Shown: positions 1-5,734 of the stretch, in pieces | Numbering within the stretch: the stretch's first letter is position 1 | Layout: the number at the start of each line of letters is the position of its first letter | NCBI GenBank assembly: GCA_019312705.1 | Contig: JAFDCW010000218.1 | Span: forward strand, 1 to 7,098 | Length of the DNA stretch: 7,098 nucleotides | Source of the DNA: Deltaproteobacteria bacterium | GTDB lineage: Bacteria > Myxococcota > Polyangia > Polyangiales > B10-G4 | Direction: 5' to 3' | Program-made: the position numbers and the translations under genes | The notes under the pieces: generated by a model | The model's input: the letters and a program-made list of their open reading frames with translations, nothing else | Databases searched by the model: none | What the model was told of the DNA's origin: nothing

Positions 1-2
1 CG

Positions 3-191
3 CGCATCGTCCGGGCCAAAACCGGCACCCTGAACGACGTCATCGCCCTCGCGGGCTACGTCCTCGGCCCCGAACCAGGCCAGGCCTACGCATTCAGCAT
101 GTTGATGAACGGCGTGCGCGGTCGCCAAGGAGCAGCCCGGCGTCTCGCCGACAACGTCGCCCGAGCCCTCGCCGAGCACCTCCACGACTGA
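3..191 (+). CDS. dacB: D-alanyl-D-alanine carboxypeptidase/endopeptidase, PBP4 (DacB) family, C-terminal end only
   Basis: Only the last 62 residues are in the window; the 5' part lies beyond the left edge and the stop is TGA at 189-191. The visible part begins RIVRAKTGTL, whose K-T-G (visible residues 6-8) is the third active-site motif of penicillin-recognising serine peptidases. It is followed by NDVIALAGYV and AFSMLMNG, the beta-strands and conserved Asn-Gly that follow KTG in the PBP4/DacB family (peptidase S13). A final amphipathic helix ends in LAEHLHD. Family members are periplasmic enzymes that remove the terminal D-Ala from peptidoglycan stem peptides and can cleave cross-links. The SxxK and SxN motifs should lie upstream and cannot be checked here. 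The gene converges on the sigma-factor gene, and its stop is followed within two bases by a long palindrome. A beta-lactamase-like relative is possible, but the context after KTG fits PBP4 better. Confidence 0.8.
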   Translation, partial: RIVRAKTGTLNDVIALAGYVLGPEPGQAYAFSMLMNGVRGRQGAARRLADNVARALAEHLHD

Positions 192-192
192 A

Positions 193-255
193 GGGGGACG
201 GTATAAACTTTCGAACTTTCGTCCGACGAAAGTTCGAAAGTTTATACCGTCCCCC
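193..255. repeat. Perfect 31-bp inverted repeat (REP-like palindrome) between convergent genes
   Basis: The left arm (193-223) is the exact reverse complement of the right arm (225-255), with one unpaired base, C224. The outer ends are GGGGG/CCCCC followed by ACGGTATAAA. The inner part of the left arm holds the octamer AACTTTCG twice in tandem (206-213 and 214-221), mirrored as CGAAAGTT twice (227-234 and 235-242). The core is AT-rich compared with its surroundings. It begins one base after the dacB stop. As RNA it would form a hairpin of about 30 bp in either direction. The G-run plus GACGG end recalls short extragenic palindromes mobilised by REP-associated (Y1/IS200-like) transposases, but no transposase is present and this class is my inference. 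It may also stop or stabilise the dacB transcript. Confidence 0.85.
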
Positions 256-264
256 AATATGAAA

Positions 265-292
265 AAGGCCAACCCGGTGAGAGGTTGGCCTT
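265..292 (-). terminator. Rho-independent terminator of the sigma-factor gene
   Basis: Read on the minus strand, AAGGCCAACC (292-283) and GGTTGGCCTT (274-265) form a perfect 10-bp stem around an 8-nt loop. A run of five T (266-262) overlaps the end of the stem, which is the classic intrinsic-terminator layout. It lies 35 nt past the sigma-factor stop codon (328-330). On the plus strand the same stem is followed only by TCTCTTT, so any action on dacB transcripts would be weaker. Confidence 0.8.
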
Positions 293-327
293 CTCTTTGG
301 CGAAACGGAGACCCGTCGCCTTCTTGT

Positions 328-1845
328 CTACTCTTTGATCTGCCTGCGAATCTTGCCGAGGGCCTGCTCTTGGAGCTGGCGGATGCGCTCGCGGGAGAGG
401 TTGTACTTGTCGCCAATCTCCTTGAGGGTGAGCTCGTCCTCGTCGTCCAGACCGAAGCGCCAGCGCAGGATGCGGGCCTCCATCGGGGTGAGGGTCTCGA
501 GGAGGCGCTGGACCTCTTCGCACCAACGCTGGTTGGCGAGGGTCTCGAAGGGGCTGAGGGTGTTCTCCTCTTCGAGGAAGTCGATGAACTTACGTCCGTC
601 CTCGTCGTTGACCGGGCGGTCGAGGGAGAACGGGGTCTCGGCCCAGTAGCCCTTGATCTTCTCGAGCTTCTCGGCGGCGATGCCGGTCTCCTGCTCGAGC
701 TCCTCGGAGCTGGGCTGGCGGCCGGTCCGCGTCGCGATGGCCTGGGTGGCCCGGGCGACTCGGTTGTAGGTGTCGAGCATGTGGACCGGGATGCGCACGG
801 CGCGCCCCTTGTCCGCGAGGGCCCGGCTGATGGCGTGGCGAATCCACCAGGAGGCGTAGGTGCTGAAGCGGTAGCCGCGGTTGTGGTCGAAGCGCTCGAC
901 GGCCTTCATGAGGCCGATGTTGCCCTCCTGAATCAGGTCGATGAGGGGCAGACGGCCGCGGTTGTAGCGACGGGCAATCGAGACGACGAGGCGTAGGTTG
1001 GCCGCGACGAAACGATTCTTGGAGCCCTTCTGGGCATGATTGGCCCGGCGCACACGCGTCAGGTACCCGCGGAAGGCCGGGGTGACCCGAACCTCGGAGC
1101 CGATGATGTCGCACTCTTCGGCGTAGCGACCCGCGATGCGCTGGACGGCGCGGTCCGAGTCCTGGACGTAGAGACGGTCACTGTCGACGGCGCGCAACCG
1201 GATGGAAGCAGCGGCGACGTTTTTGTCCCACTTGGTCTGGCCCCGCTTGGTGAGCTTGGCCTTCTTGGCCTGCTTCGCCATCTTTCGAAGGGTGACGAGC
1301 TCGGTGATGGGCTCTTCGATGTCCGCGAGATGCTCGTCGAGCACACACGCGACCGTCTCGTAAACGGGGGGATAGGAGAGCACCGTCTCCCAGTAGGCGA
1401 TCTCGAGGCGCTCGACCTCTTTAGCCGCCTGAACCTCTTCCTGGGGAGTCAGGACGCTGTGCGTCGCCATCTCCCGGAAATACCGGGACAGGGTCGAATC
1501 ACCGCCGCCACCATGACTCGCCCGCTTGACCGGGGTCGCCGCCTTGGCCGCCGTCGTCGGTACCTTGCTTAGTTCGGTCTTCACTGCCGTTGCTCCACGC
1601 TTTGCCATCGATCCGCGCCTCCGGTTGCTCGTCTTCGCCTTGGGGTCGCTACTTGACTCATCGATTACGGCAGAACGTTTGTTTTTGTTCCCCACTCGGG
1701 GGCTGTTGTTCCGTGCCGTGGTGCGAGACGTAGAAGCACGTACTGTGCCGCGCGAAGTACCCCTACTCGAGGTCTTCGAGGCTGCCTTGCGAGGGCTCTT
1801 GGCGCGCTTGGTGGCGGCGCTGCTTACGGATTTGGGCGAAGGCAT
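328..1845 (-). CDS. RNA polymerase sigma factor, sigma-70 family (RpoD-like, group 2 type) with a long basic N-terminal tail
   Basis: The protein is 505 aa if the ATG at 1845-1843 is used. Residues 1-110 are a Ser/Thr/Ala/Lys/Arg-rich tail with 28 Lys+Arg and only 4 Asp+Glu. Region 1.2 follows (about 116-158), then a spacer of about 115 residues. Region 2 is at about 277-355, with [20 protein letters not shown] and the -10 recognition/melting helix [19 protein letters not shown] (325-343). Region 3 is at about 356-430. Region 4 is at about 433-502 and has the -35 helix-turn-helix with SRERIRQ (484-490). Acidic region 1.1 of housekeeping RpoD is absent, so an alternative (group 2) factor is more likely than the primary one. 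Within region 2.4, His337 and Ser340 replace Gln437 and Thr440 of E. coli sigma-70. The ATG at 1845 has no Shine-Dalgarno sequence. The in-frame ATG at 1608-1606 (Met80) has GGAGG 9 nt upstream (1618-1622), giving a 426-aa alternative. Codons 1-79 use G/C at the third position less than the rest, so the start is uncertain. The gene is monocistronic with its own terminator. Confidence 0.92.
   Translation of the reverse strand: MPSPKSVSSAATKRAKSPRKAASKTSSRGTSRGTVRASTSRTTARNNSPRVGNKNKRSAVIDESSSDPKAKTSNRRRGSMAKRGATAVKTELSKVPTTAAKAATPVKRASHGGGGDSTLSRYFREMATHSVLTPQEEVQAAKEVERLEIAYWETVLSYPPVYETVACVLDEHLADIEEPITELVTLRKMAKQAKKAKLTKRGQTKWDKNVAAASIRLRAVDSDRLYVQDSDRAVQRIAGRYAEECDIIGSEVRVTPAFRGYLTRVRRANHAQKGSKNRFVAANLRLVVSIARRYNRGRLPLIDLIQEGNIGLMKAVERFDHNRGYRFSTYASWWIRHAISRALADKGRAVRIPVHMLDTYNRVARATQAIATRTGRQPSSEELEQETGIAAEKLEKIKGYWAETPFSLDRPVNDEDGRKFIDFLEEENTLSPFETLANQRWCEEVQRLLETLTPMEARILRWRFGLDDEDELTLKEIGDKYNLSRERIRQLQEQALGKIRRQIKE
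1618..1622 (-). promoter_or_regulatory. Candidate ribosome binding site for an internal start (Met80) of the sigma factor
   Basis: On the minus strand this is GGAGG, 9 nt before an in-frame ATG at 1608-1606. It matches the anti-SD consensus well, whereas the upstream ATG at 1845 has none. It could mark the true start or a second, shorter product (426 aa) that keeps all sigma domains but loses most of the basic tail. It may also be chance, since the bases encode Arg codons in an Arg-rich stretch. Confidence 0.4.
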
Positions 1846-1850
1846 GACGA

Positions 1851-1856
1851 TTAATA
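1851..1856 (-). promoter_or_regulatory. Possible -10 element of the sigma-factor gene
   Basis: The minus strand reads ACATATTAATCGTC just before the ATG at 1845, an AT-rich island in GC-rich DNA. TATTAA matches four of six bases of the -10 consensus, and TTCAAC lies 16 nt upstream as a poor -35. Transcription would start at about 1843-1845, giving a leaderless mRNA for the 505-aa form or a 5' leader of about 240 nt for the Met80 form. This is a weak sequence call only. Confidence 0.25.
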
Positions 1857-2033
1857 TGTGTCCACGTTAAGGGTTGAACAGGGGCGGGGTGGTGCTATGG
1901 GCGAGAAAGACGATAGCGGGGCGGCAATTACCCGAGATCACGGGGACGTAGGGATTGTTGGGGGTTTGTTGAGCAGGCAGTTCTGACGGGCGATCGGGGT
2001 CGGTTTCGCGACAGCCCAGGGTGTCGTCGGCCG

Positions 2034-2054
2034 CCCCGGGGACGTGCCCCGGGG
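2034..2054. repeat. GC-only hairpin, 8-bp stem
   Basis: CCCCGGGG at 2034-2041 and again at 2047-2054 flank ACGTG. Each copy is itself palindromic, so the arms are both a direct and an inverted repeat. No T-run follows on the plus strand or on the minus strand, so it does not look like a standard terminator. Chance is possible in GC-rich DNA. Confidence 0.5.
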
Positions 2055-2120
2055 GCCTCAGAGACGTCTCCGGCGAAGCCCAAGACATGGCGAGGGGCAC
2101 TGCGGCGGAGGTGATGAAAG

Positions 2121-2141
2121 GTGGCTAGAGGGGTGGCTAGA
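2121..2141. repeat. Short direct repeat GTGGCTAGA, two copies
   Basis: GTGGCTAGA occurs at 2121-2129 and 2133-2141, a 12-bp centre-to-centre spacing (about one helical turn). A related GGCTGGCTGG follows at about 2152-2161. Two copies one turn apart in a divergent intergenic region could be a regulator site. No known operator is recognised. Confidence 0.35.
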
Positions 2142-2286
2142 TCAACCAACTGGCTGGCTGGTGCAGGCGCCACTTGGGGGCCGTTGGGCGACCCTTCGGA
2201 CGGTTCGGAGGTTGGCGTGCAGTTTTGACCCATGCCTGACATTCGTGTCGCGGTCCCCATCCGTTGCGGCGACCGTCTCCTTGACG

Positions 2287-2326
2287 GGCCGCCCGCATCG
2301 CGGGGTTCAAAATAGGGTCGGCGGCC
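2287..2326. repeat. Nested inverted repeats upstream of the HEAT-repeat gene
   Basis: GGCCGCC (2287-2293) can pair with GGCGGCC (2320-2326). Alternatively CCCGC (2292-2296) pairs with GCGGG (2300-2304) around a 3-nt loop. The two stems share two bases, so they nest with a small shift or compete. They could be structure in the leader of the downstream gene, but background GC makes short stems common. Confidence 0.3.
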
Positions 2327-2499
2327 ATCTCTCACGTTTCCACCTCCCTGGCAAAAACTCGGATTTGAATGCGCCCGACGGCCCAAAGACGTTCTCGCGG
2401 GCCGAAGTAGGCGCGGTGCCGCGGATGGCAAGGCGATCGAAGAGGCTACGCCCTGCGCGAACCCGTAGACAGGGGCCCCGGGGTCAGCGACGGTGCGCC

Positions 2500-4986
2500 G
2501 TGTCCTCCATCATCGCGCGCGCGGCTCTCGTGCTTTCCCCTGCTTTGCGGACCCTCTTGGCTCTCGCACTGCCCTTTCTGCCGCTCTTGGCCGCGCCGGT
2601 CGCCCTCGCCGACGCGCTGCCCCTCCGAACCACCGGACAGGTGGGCAGACCCGCCCGACCTTCGAACATTCGCATTCGCGCCACCGATGAGGGCGCCATC
2701 GTCGAAGCCCGCCTCGGCTCCCGAAGAGTCGAGGCGACCCTACCGATCCCGGCTGCGATCGACGCCAGCGTCGAGACCCACCGCCTCGCCGGTGGCCGCG
2801 CCGTGAGCATCGTCCGCGCCCGCAATGAAGCGGGACGAGAGGCCTTTGTCCTCATTGGCGCCCGGGGAGGCCGCCCGGAGCTCCTCTTCACCGGGCACGC
2901 CGATCTTCGCGGAGACCCCGGGGAACGACGCCGAGATGTCATCGAGGTGGAGGACCGCACCGGAGACGGGGCTGCCGACATCATCGTCGGCGTCGAGCTC
3001 GAATCCATCCGGGTATGCGGCCAGGACCGAACCCTTCTCAGTCCCCGGGCCGTCGACCCGGGAACCGGAGCGTTGCGCCCGGTAGAACTCCGGCGCCTGC
3101 CCGCCGATAGCCACGAGGTGGCGATCGAGGCCGCATCCACCACCCCGGGCCCCGAAGGGCCGCCACTTCTCGGGGGCGTTTCCTTCTCCCAGGCCTCGAG
3201 CAGCGTCGGTAGTCCTGAAGACCCGAGCCTCGTCTCCCCTCCCTCGGGCCTCGGCGACGACGACCCGGCCACGCACTGGGCCGAAGGCCACGGCGGCGCC
3301 GGGCGTTGGGAGTTCGCCACGGCCCGCCTCGAAGGCCGAGGCGACGTGCGCGCCATCGCGATCACCCTCGCCGCGGCGCCAATCGTGCGGCCTTCTCACC
3401 TGTGGCTGGTCGGGGACGCGGGCCCGAGACTGCGCGTCACCATTCCGTCGACGGCCGCCGCCGGAGCCATCGTCTGGGTCGTGCCGCCGGAGTCGCTCGC
3501 GTGGCGCTGCCTGTCGGTCGTCCTCGACGACGCCGCCGAGACGGGGGCTGTCGGCCTCGCCGGGGTCGCGGTCTATGGGGACCTCGACTTCGGAGACGGC
3601 CTCGCGCTCCTCGTCGAAGAGCTCGTCGCAGATGGCCCCCGGGGCGCTCGGGCCGCCGAGGTCCTGTCTCGGGCGGGAGCGCCTGCCCGGGACGCGGTGA
3701 TCGAAGTCTGGCCGACCTTGACGCCGACGGGCCGCCGCCGCGCGATCCGCGTGCTCTCGTCCCACACCGACCATCCGGCCGCCGTCGAGGCCCTCGCCGA
3801 GGCCGCGGCGGACCGCGATGGAGAGGTCCAGGGCGCAGCGGTCGAGGCCCTCGTCGCAATCGGCCCCCGGGCGGCGGCCGCCCTCGGACGCCTCGCCTCG
3901 GTCCCCACCGAGGGAGGCGACCGGGCCGCCGAGGCCCTCGTGGCCGTAGCTCCGAACGACGCCAGGGTTCCCCTCCTCGCCGCCATCGACGCCGAGGGAG
4001 GAGCAGACCGGCCCGGCCTCCGGCGAGCCCTGCGCTCAGCCTACCGGGAAACCAACGGCGAAGACCGTGAGCGATACGCCGAGTGGGCGCGGGGGGCCGC
4101 CCCGGGGCCCGCCGCCGCCGCGGCCCTGGCCCTGGCCAAGGCAGGAGACGTGGGTACCGCCATCGCAGTGTCCCTCGTAGGCCGTGGTATCACAAACGCC
4201 ACACGCTTCGAGGATGTCTATCGCCTCGTCACCGCCGCCTATCATCTGCCATCGGACCCCACCGTCGATGCGTGGCTCGCGGGCCTCGTCGCCGGCTCGG
4301 ACGCTTGGATGCTGCGCAGCCAGAGCATGCTCGCCCTTGGGGCGCGGCGTTCGCCGAGGCTGCGGGGGGCCGCCCGGGGCGCCCTCGAAGACCCCTACCC
4401 ACGGGTGCGCCTCGCCGCGGCGATCGTGGTTGCCGGACAGGAGGGCACCCTTCGGGCGGTGTCTACCCTGGCCCGCCGCGACCCCTGGCCGATGGTCCGG
4501 GCGGGGGCCACCCAGGCCCTGGCGGAAGCATCGGGGGCCCTGCCTATTCTCCGAGCGGCGGCCGGGGACCGTTCGAAGCGCGTGCGAGCCGCGGCCGTTC
4601 TGGCCCTCACGACGCGCGGGGAGACCGGCGCGGCCGATGTGGTGGCCGCGCGCCTGGAAGATGCCGACGAGTGGCCCGTGGTCATCGAGGCCGCGATCGC
4701 CTATGCCAGCGAGCTTTGCGTCCCGGCCCTCGTCGACCCCCTGGTCACGGTCCTCCGCCGAGGCCTTCGGCCCGATGCCTGGGCCCCGGACATCGATTCG
4801 GCGGTCCTGGCGATCGGAGCCCTGCGGGACCTCGGCGGCTCCGACGCCGCGGCGGCGATCCGCAGCGCGACCTCGGAAAGGGCTCCAGAGCCCATCCGGG
4901 CCGCCGCGGCTCGGGCTCAGGAGCAGCTGGAAGGCCCAGATTCCCCCGGGAACCAAGGCAGATGTGCGGCCTCCCGGGCGCCCTGA
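2500..4986 (+). CDS. Exported protein with discoidin-like domain and C-terminal HEAT repeats
   Basis: 828 aa from GTG at 2500. This start puts a good Sec signal peptide at the N-terminus: Arg7 and Arg17, a hydrophobic core of about residues 18-36 (LLALALPFLPLLAAPVAL), and a cleavage site after ALA37. No lipobox Cys is present, so it is probably periplasmic or released. Residues 40-220 are beta-rich and include DRTGDGAAD (Asp152, Thr154, Asp156, Asp160), resembling an FG-GAP/dockerin-type calcium loop. Residues about 225-365 look like an F5/8C (discoidin) fold, with GDDDPATHWAEG (252-263) and GRWEF. From about 366 to 815 the protein is an Ala/Arg-rich helical solenoid. HEAT turns are seen at D631-PYPRVR, D661-PWPMVR and D690-RSKRVR, spaced 30 and 29 residues, plus D438-RDGEVQ. 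HEAT arrays and discoidin folds usually bind proteins or carbohydrates, and no catalytic site is visible. An ATG at 2425 would add 25 very basic residues before the signal. Upstream codons lack coding bias, and the SD is weak for either start. It probably leads a group with the next two genes (gap 88 nt). Confidence 0.85.
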   Translation: MSSIIARAALVLSPALRTLLALALPFLPLLAAPVALADALPLRTTGQVGRPARPSNIRIRATDEGAIVEARLGSRRVEATLPIPAAIDASVETHRLAGGRAVSIVRARNEAGREAFVLIGARGGRPELLFTGHADLRGDPGERRRDVIEVEDRTGDGAADIIVGVELESIRVCGQDRTLLSPRAVDPGTGALRPVELRRLPADSHEVAIEAASTTPGPEGPPLLGGVSFSQASSSVGSPEDPSLVSPPSGLGDDDPATHWAEGHGGAGRWEFATARLEGRGDVRAIAITLAAAPIVRPSHLWLVGDAGPRLRVTIPSTAAAGAIVWVVPPESLAWRCLSVVLDDAAETGAVGLAGVAVYGDLDFGDGLALLVEELVADGPRGARAAEVLSRAGAPARDAVIEVWPTLTPTGRRRAIRVLSSHTDHPAAVEALAEAAADRDGEVQGAAVEALVAIGPRAAAALGRLASVPTEGGDRAAEALVAVAPNDARVPLLAAIDAEGGADRPGLRRALRSAYRETNGEDRERYAEWARGAAPGPAAAAALALAKAGDVGTAIAVSLVGRGITNATRFEDVYRLVTAAYHLPSDPTVDAWLAGLVAGSDAWMLRSQSMLALGARRSPRLRGAARGALEDPYPRVRLAAAIVVAGQEGTLRAVSTLARRDPWPMVRAGATQALAEASGALPILRAAAGDRSKRVRAAAVLALTTRGETGAADVVAARLEDADEWPVVIEAAIAYASELCVPALVDPLVTVLRRGLRPDAWAPDIDSAVLAIGALRDLGGSDAAAAIRSATSERAPEPIRAAAARAQEQLEGPDSPGNQGRCAASRAP

Positions 4987-5074
4987 AAGAGGTCAATTTC
5001 GGGCCTTCTCGCCACGCCATCTGGCATGTTACGTTCCGACCGCCCAAATGGGGGCAAGGACGGGGAACTACTCG

Positions 5075-5701
5075 ATGAATCGCTCGGTTCGCGCACTGAT
5101 CATGCTGTCGCTCATCACGACTCTCTTCGGATGCACTCCGCAGGCTGCGGAGGATCTCGTCATCGAGAGGCTCCCTGATGTGGAAGCCAATATCCCGGCG
5201 GTGCCGGTTCTGCCACCGCCGCCGCACCCGGTGCAGTACTCGGATTCGAGCTACAGCATCTACGGGGTACGGCATCGCTTGGCGAATACCGTCAATACGG
5301 AGCTCGACGTGACGGGCTACATCGTCGCGGTCTACGTCCCCCCGGAATGCCCCGAAGAGGAGAACTGCCCTCCGGCGACCGCTCCCCACATGTGGATCGC
5401 CGACGTCGCGGGCGAAGAAGACAGCTCCAAGCGCCTGACCGTGGTGGGCTACGCCGAAAACCAGATTCAGATCGACGAGGCCGTCGAAGCCGCTGAGCGC
5501 GGCCGCCCCATCGAGATCGACCCGGAGACCGGCCAGCTTCCGATCCCGACCGACTTCAACGTCGGCGCCAAGGTCAAGGTCCGCGGGCGCTTCGCGCGCA
5601 TCAGCGGCAGCGGCTTCAACATCTCGAACGGTCTGCTCGAGTTCCGCGGGCATGAGACCCTGGAGGCCGCCCCCGGCACCGAGACCGAGACCGAAGAATA
5701 A
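5075..5701 (+). CDS. Predicted lipoprotein of unknown function, possible OB-fold
   Basis: 208 aa. The start ATG at 5075 is preceded by GGGGA 8 nt upstream and gives a short type II signal sequence, MNRSVRALIMLSLITTLFGC. The lipobox is Leu17-Phe18-Gly19-Cys20, so Cys20 should be lipidated. Phe at -2 is uncommon but tolerated. A Pro-rich linker follows (about 38-50). The core (about 75-195) is beta-rich: DVTGYIVAVYV, then Cys92-x5-Cys98 in an acidic loop, then PHMWIAD (104-110), RLTVVGYAE, and finally VGAKVKVRGRFARIS. This alternation of V-x-G-x-[IV], a W-I-x-D strand and V-x-V-x-G-x-[FY] looks like a nucleic-acid-binding-type OB fold used outside the cytoplasm, which is my inference. The two cysteines could form a disulfide. 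The C-terminus is Glu/Thr-rich. The same reading frame is open far upstream, inside the HEAT gene, but that part is a shadow frame. It is probably co-transcribed with its neighbours. Confidence 0.85.
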   Translation: MNRSVRALIMLSLITTLFGCTPQAAEDLVIERLPDVEANIPAVPVLPPPPHPVQYSDSSYSIYGVRHRLANTVNTELDVTGYIVAVYVPPECPEEENCPPATAPHMWIADVAGEEDSSKRLTVVGYAENQIQIDEAVEAAERGRPIEIDPETGQLPIPTDFNVGAKVKVRGRFARISGSGFNISNGLLEFRGHETLEAAPGTETETEE

Positions 5702-5729
5702 TCCACTGGCGCTCACTCACGCCAGTGGA
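5702..5729 (+). promoter_or_regulatory. Hairpin between lipoprotein and helical-protein genes, over the start site of the latter
   Basis: TCCACTGGCG (5702-5711) and CGCCAGTGGA (5720-5729) form a perfect 10-bp stem with an 8-nt loop CTCACTCA. The stem begins inside the last base of the lipoprotein stop region and ends 5 nt before the next ATG (5735). No T-run follows, so a simple intrinsic terminator is unlikely. The only SD-like bases of the next gene (GTGGA, 5725-5729) lie in the 3' arm and would be hidden when it is folded. It may reduce translation of the downstream gene or protect the upstream mRNA end. Confidence 0.6.
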
Positions 5730-5734
5730 CGCGA

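Larger units (their letters stand above)
1846..2499. other. Long intergenic region between divergent genes, no convincing gene
   Basis: These 654 bases separate the divergent sigma-factor and HEAT-repeat genes. A reading frame is open on the plus strand from 2044 into the HEAT gene, and another on the minus strand (2431-1928). Both translate to Arg/Pro/Gly-rich sequence without domain character, and codon-position bias is absent. I therefore treat the stretch as non-coding. It contains a GC-rich hairpin (2034-2054), a direct repeat (2121-2141) and a nested hairpin (2287-2326), listed separately. I see no tRNA, tmRNA, RNase P or SRP RNA signature. It should contain the promoters of both flanking genes, and there is room for a small RNA or a long 5' leader. 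Confidence 0.6.

Noticed and set aside
2281..2318. TTGACG with CAAAAT as a sigma-70 promoter for the HEAT gene
   Set aside because: The spacing is 21 nt, too long for a normal promoter, and the -10 match is poor.
1928..2431. Minus-strand 167-residue open frame in the intergenic region
   Set aside because: Arg/Pro/Ser/Gly-rich without coding bias, recognisable motif or SD.
2044..2499. N-terminal extension of the HEAT-repeat gene back to an ATG at 2044
   Set aside because: The extra 152 residues are Arg/Gly/Pro-rich without domain character or codon-position bias, and would bury a clear signal peptide in mid-protein.
2740..3774. Long open frame on the minus strand opposite the HEAT gene
   Set aside because: Open frames opposite high-GC3 genes are expected. 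Its translation is Gly/Arg/Asp-rich with no domain, while the plus strand shows signal peptide, discoidin and HEAT features.
5021..5039. TGGCATGTTACGTTCC as a sigma-54 promoter before the lipoprotein
   Set aside because: TGGCAT fits the -24 half, but no TTGCA occurs at the required spacing for the -12 half.
4184..5074. Upstream extension of the lipoprotein frame into the HEAT gene
   Set aside because: It overlaps the HEAT coding region in another frame and reads as Pro/Arg/Ser low complexity. The ATG at 5075 gives a proper lipoprotein signal.
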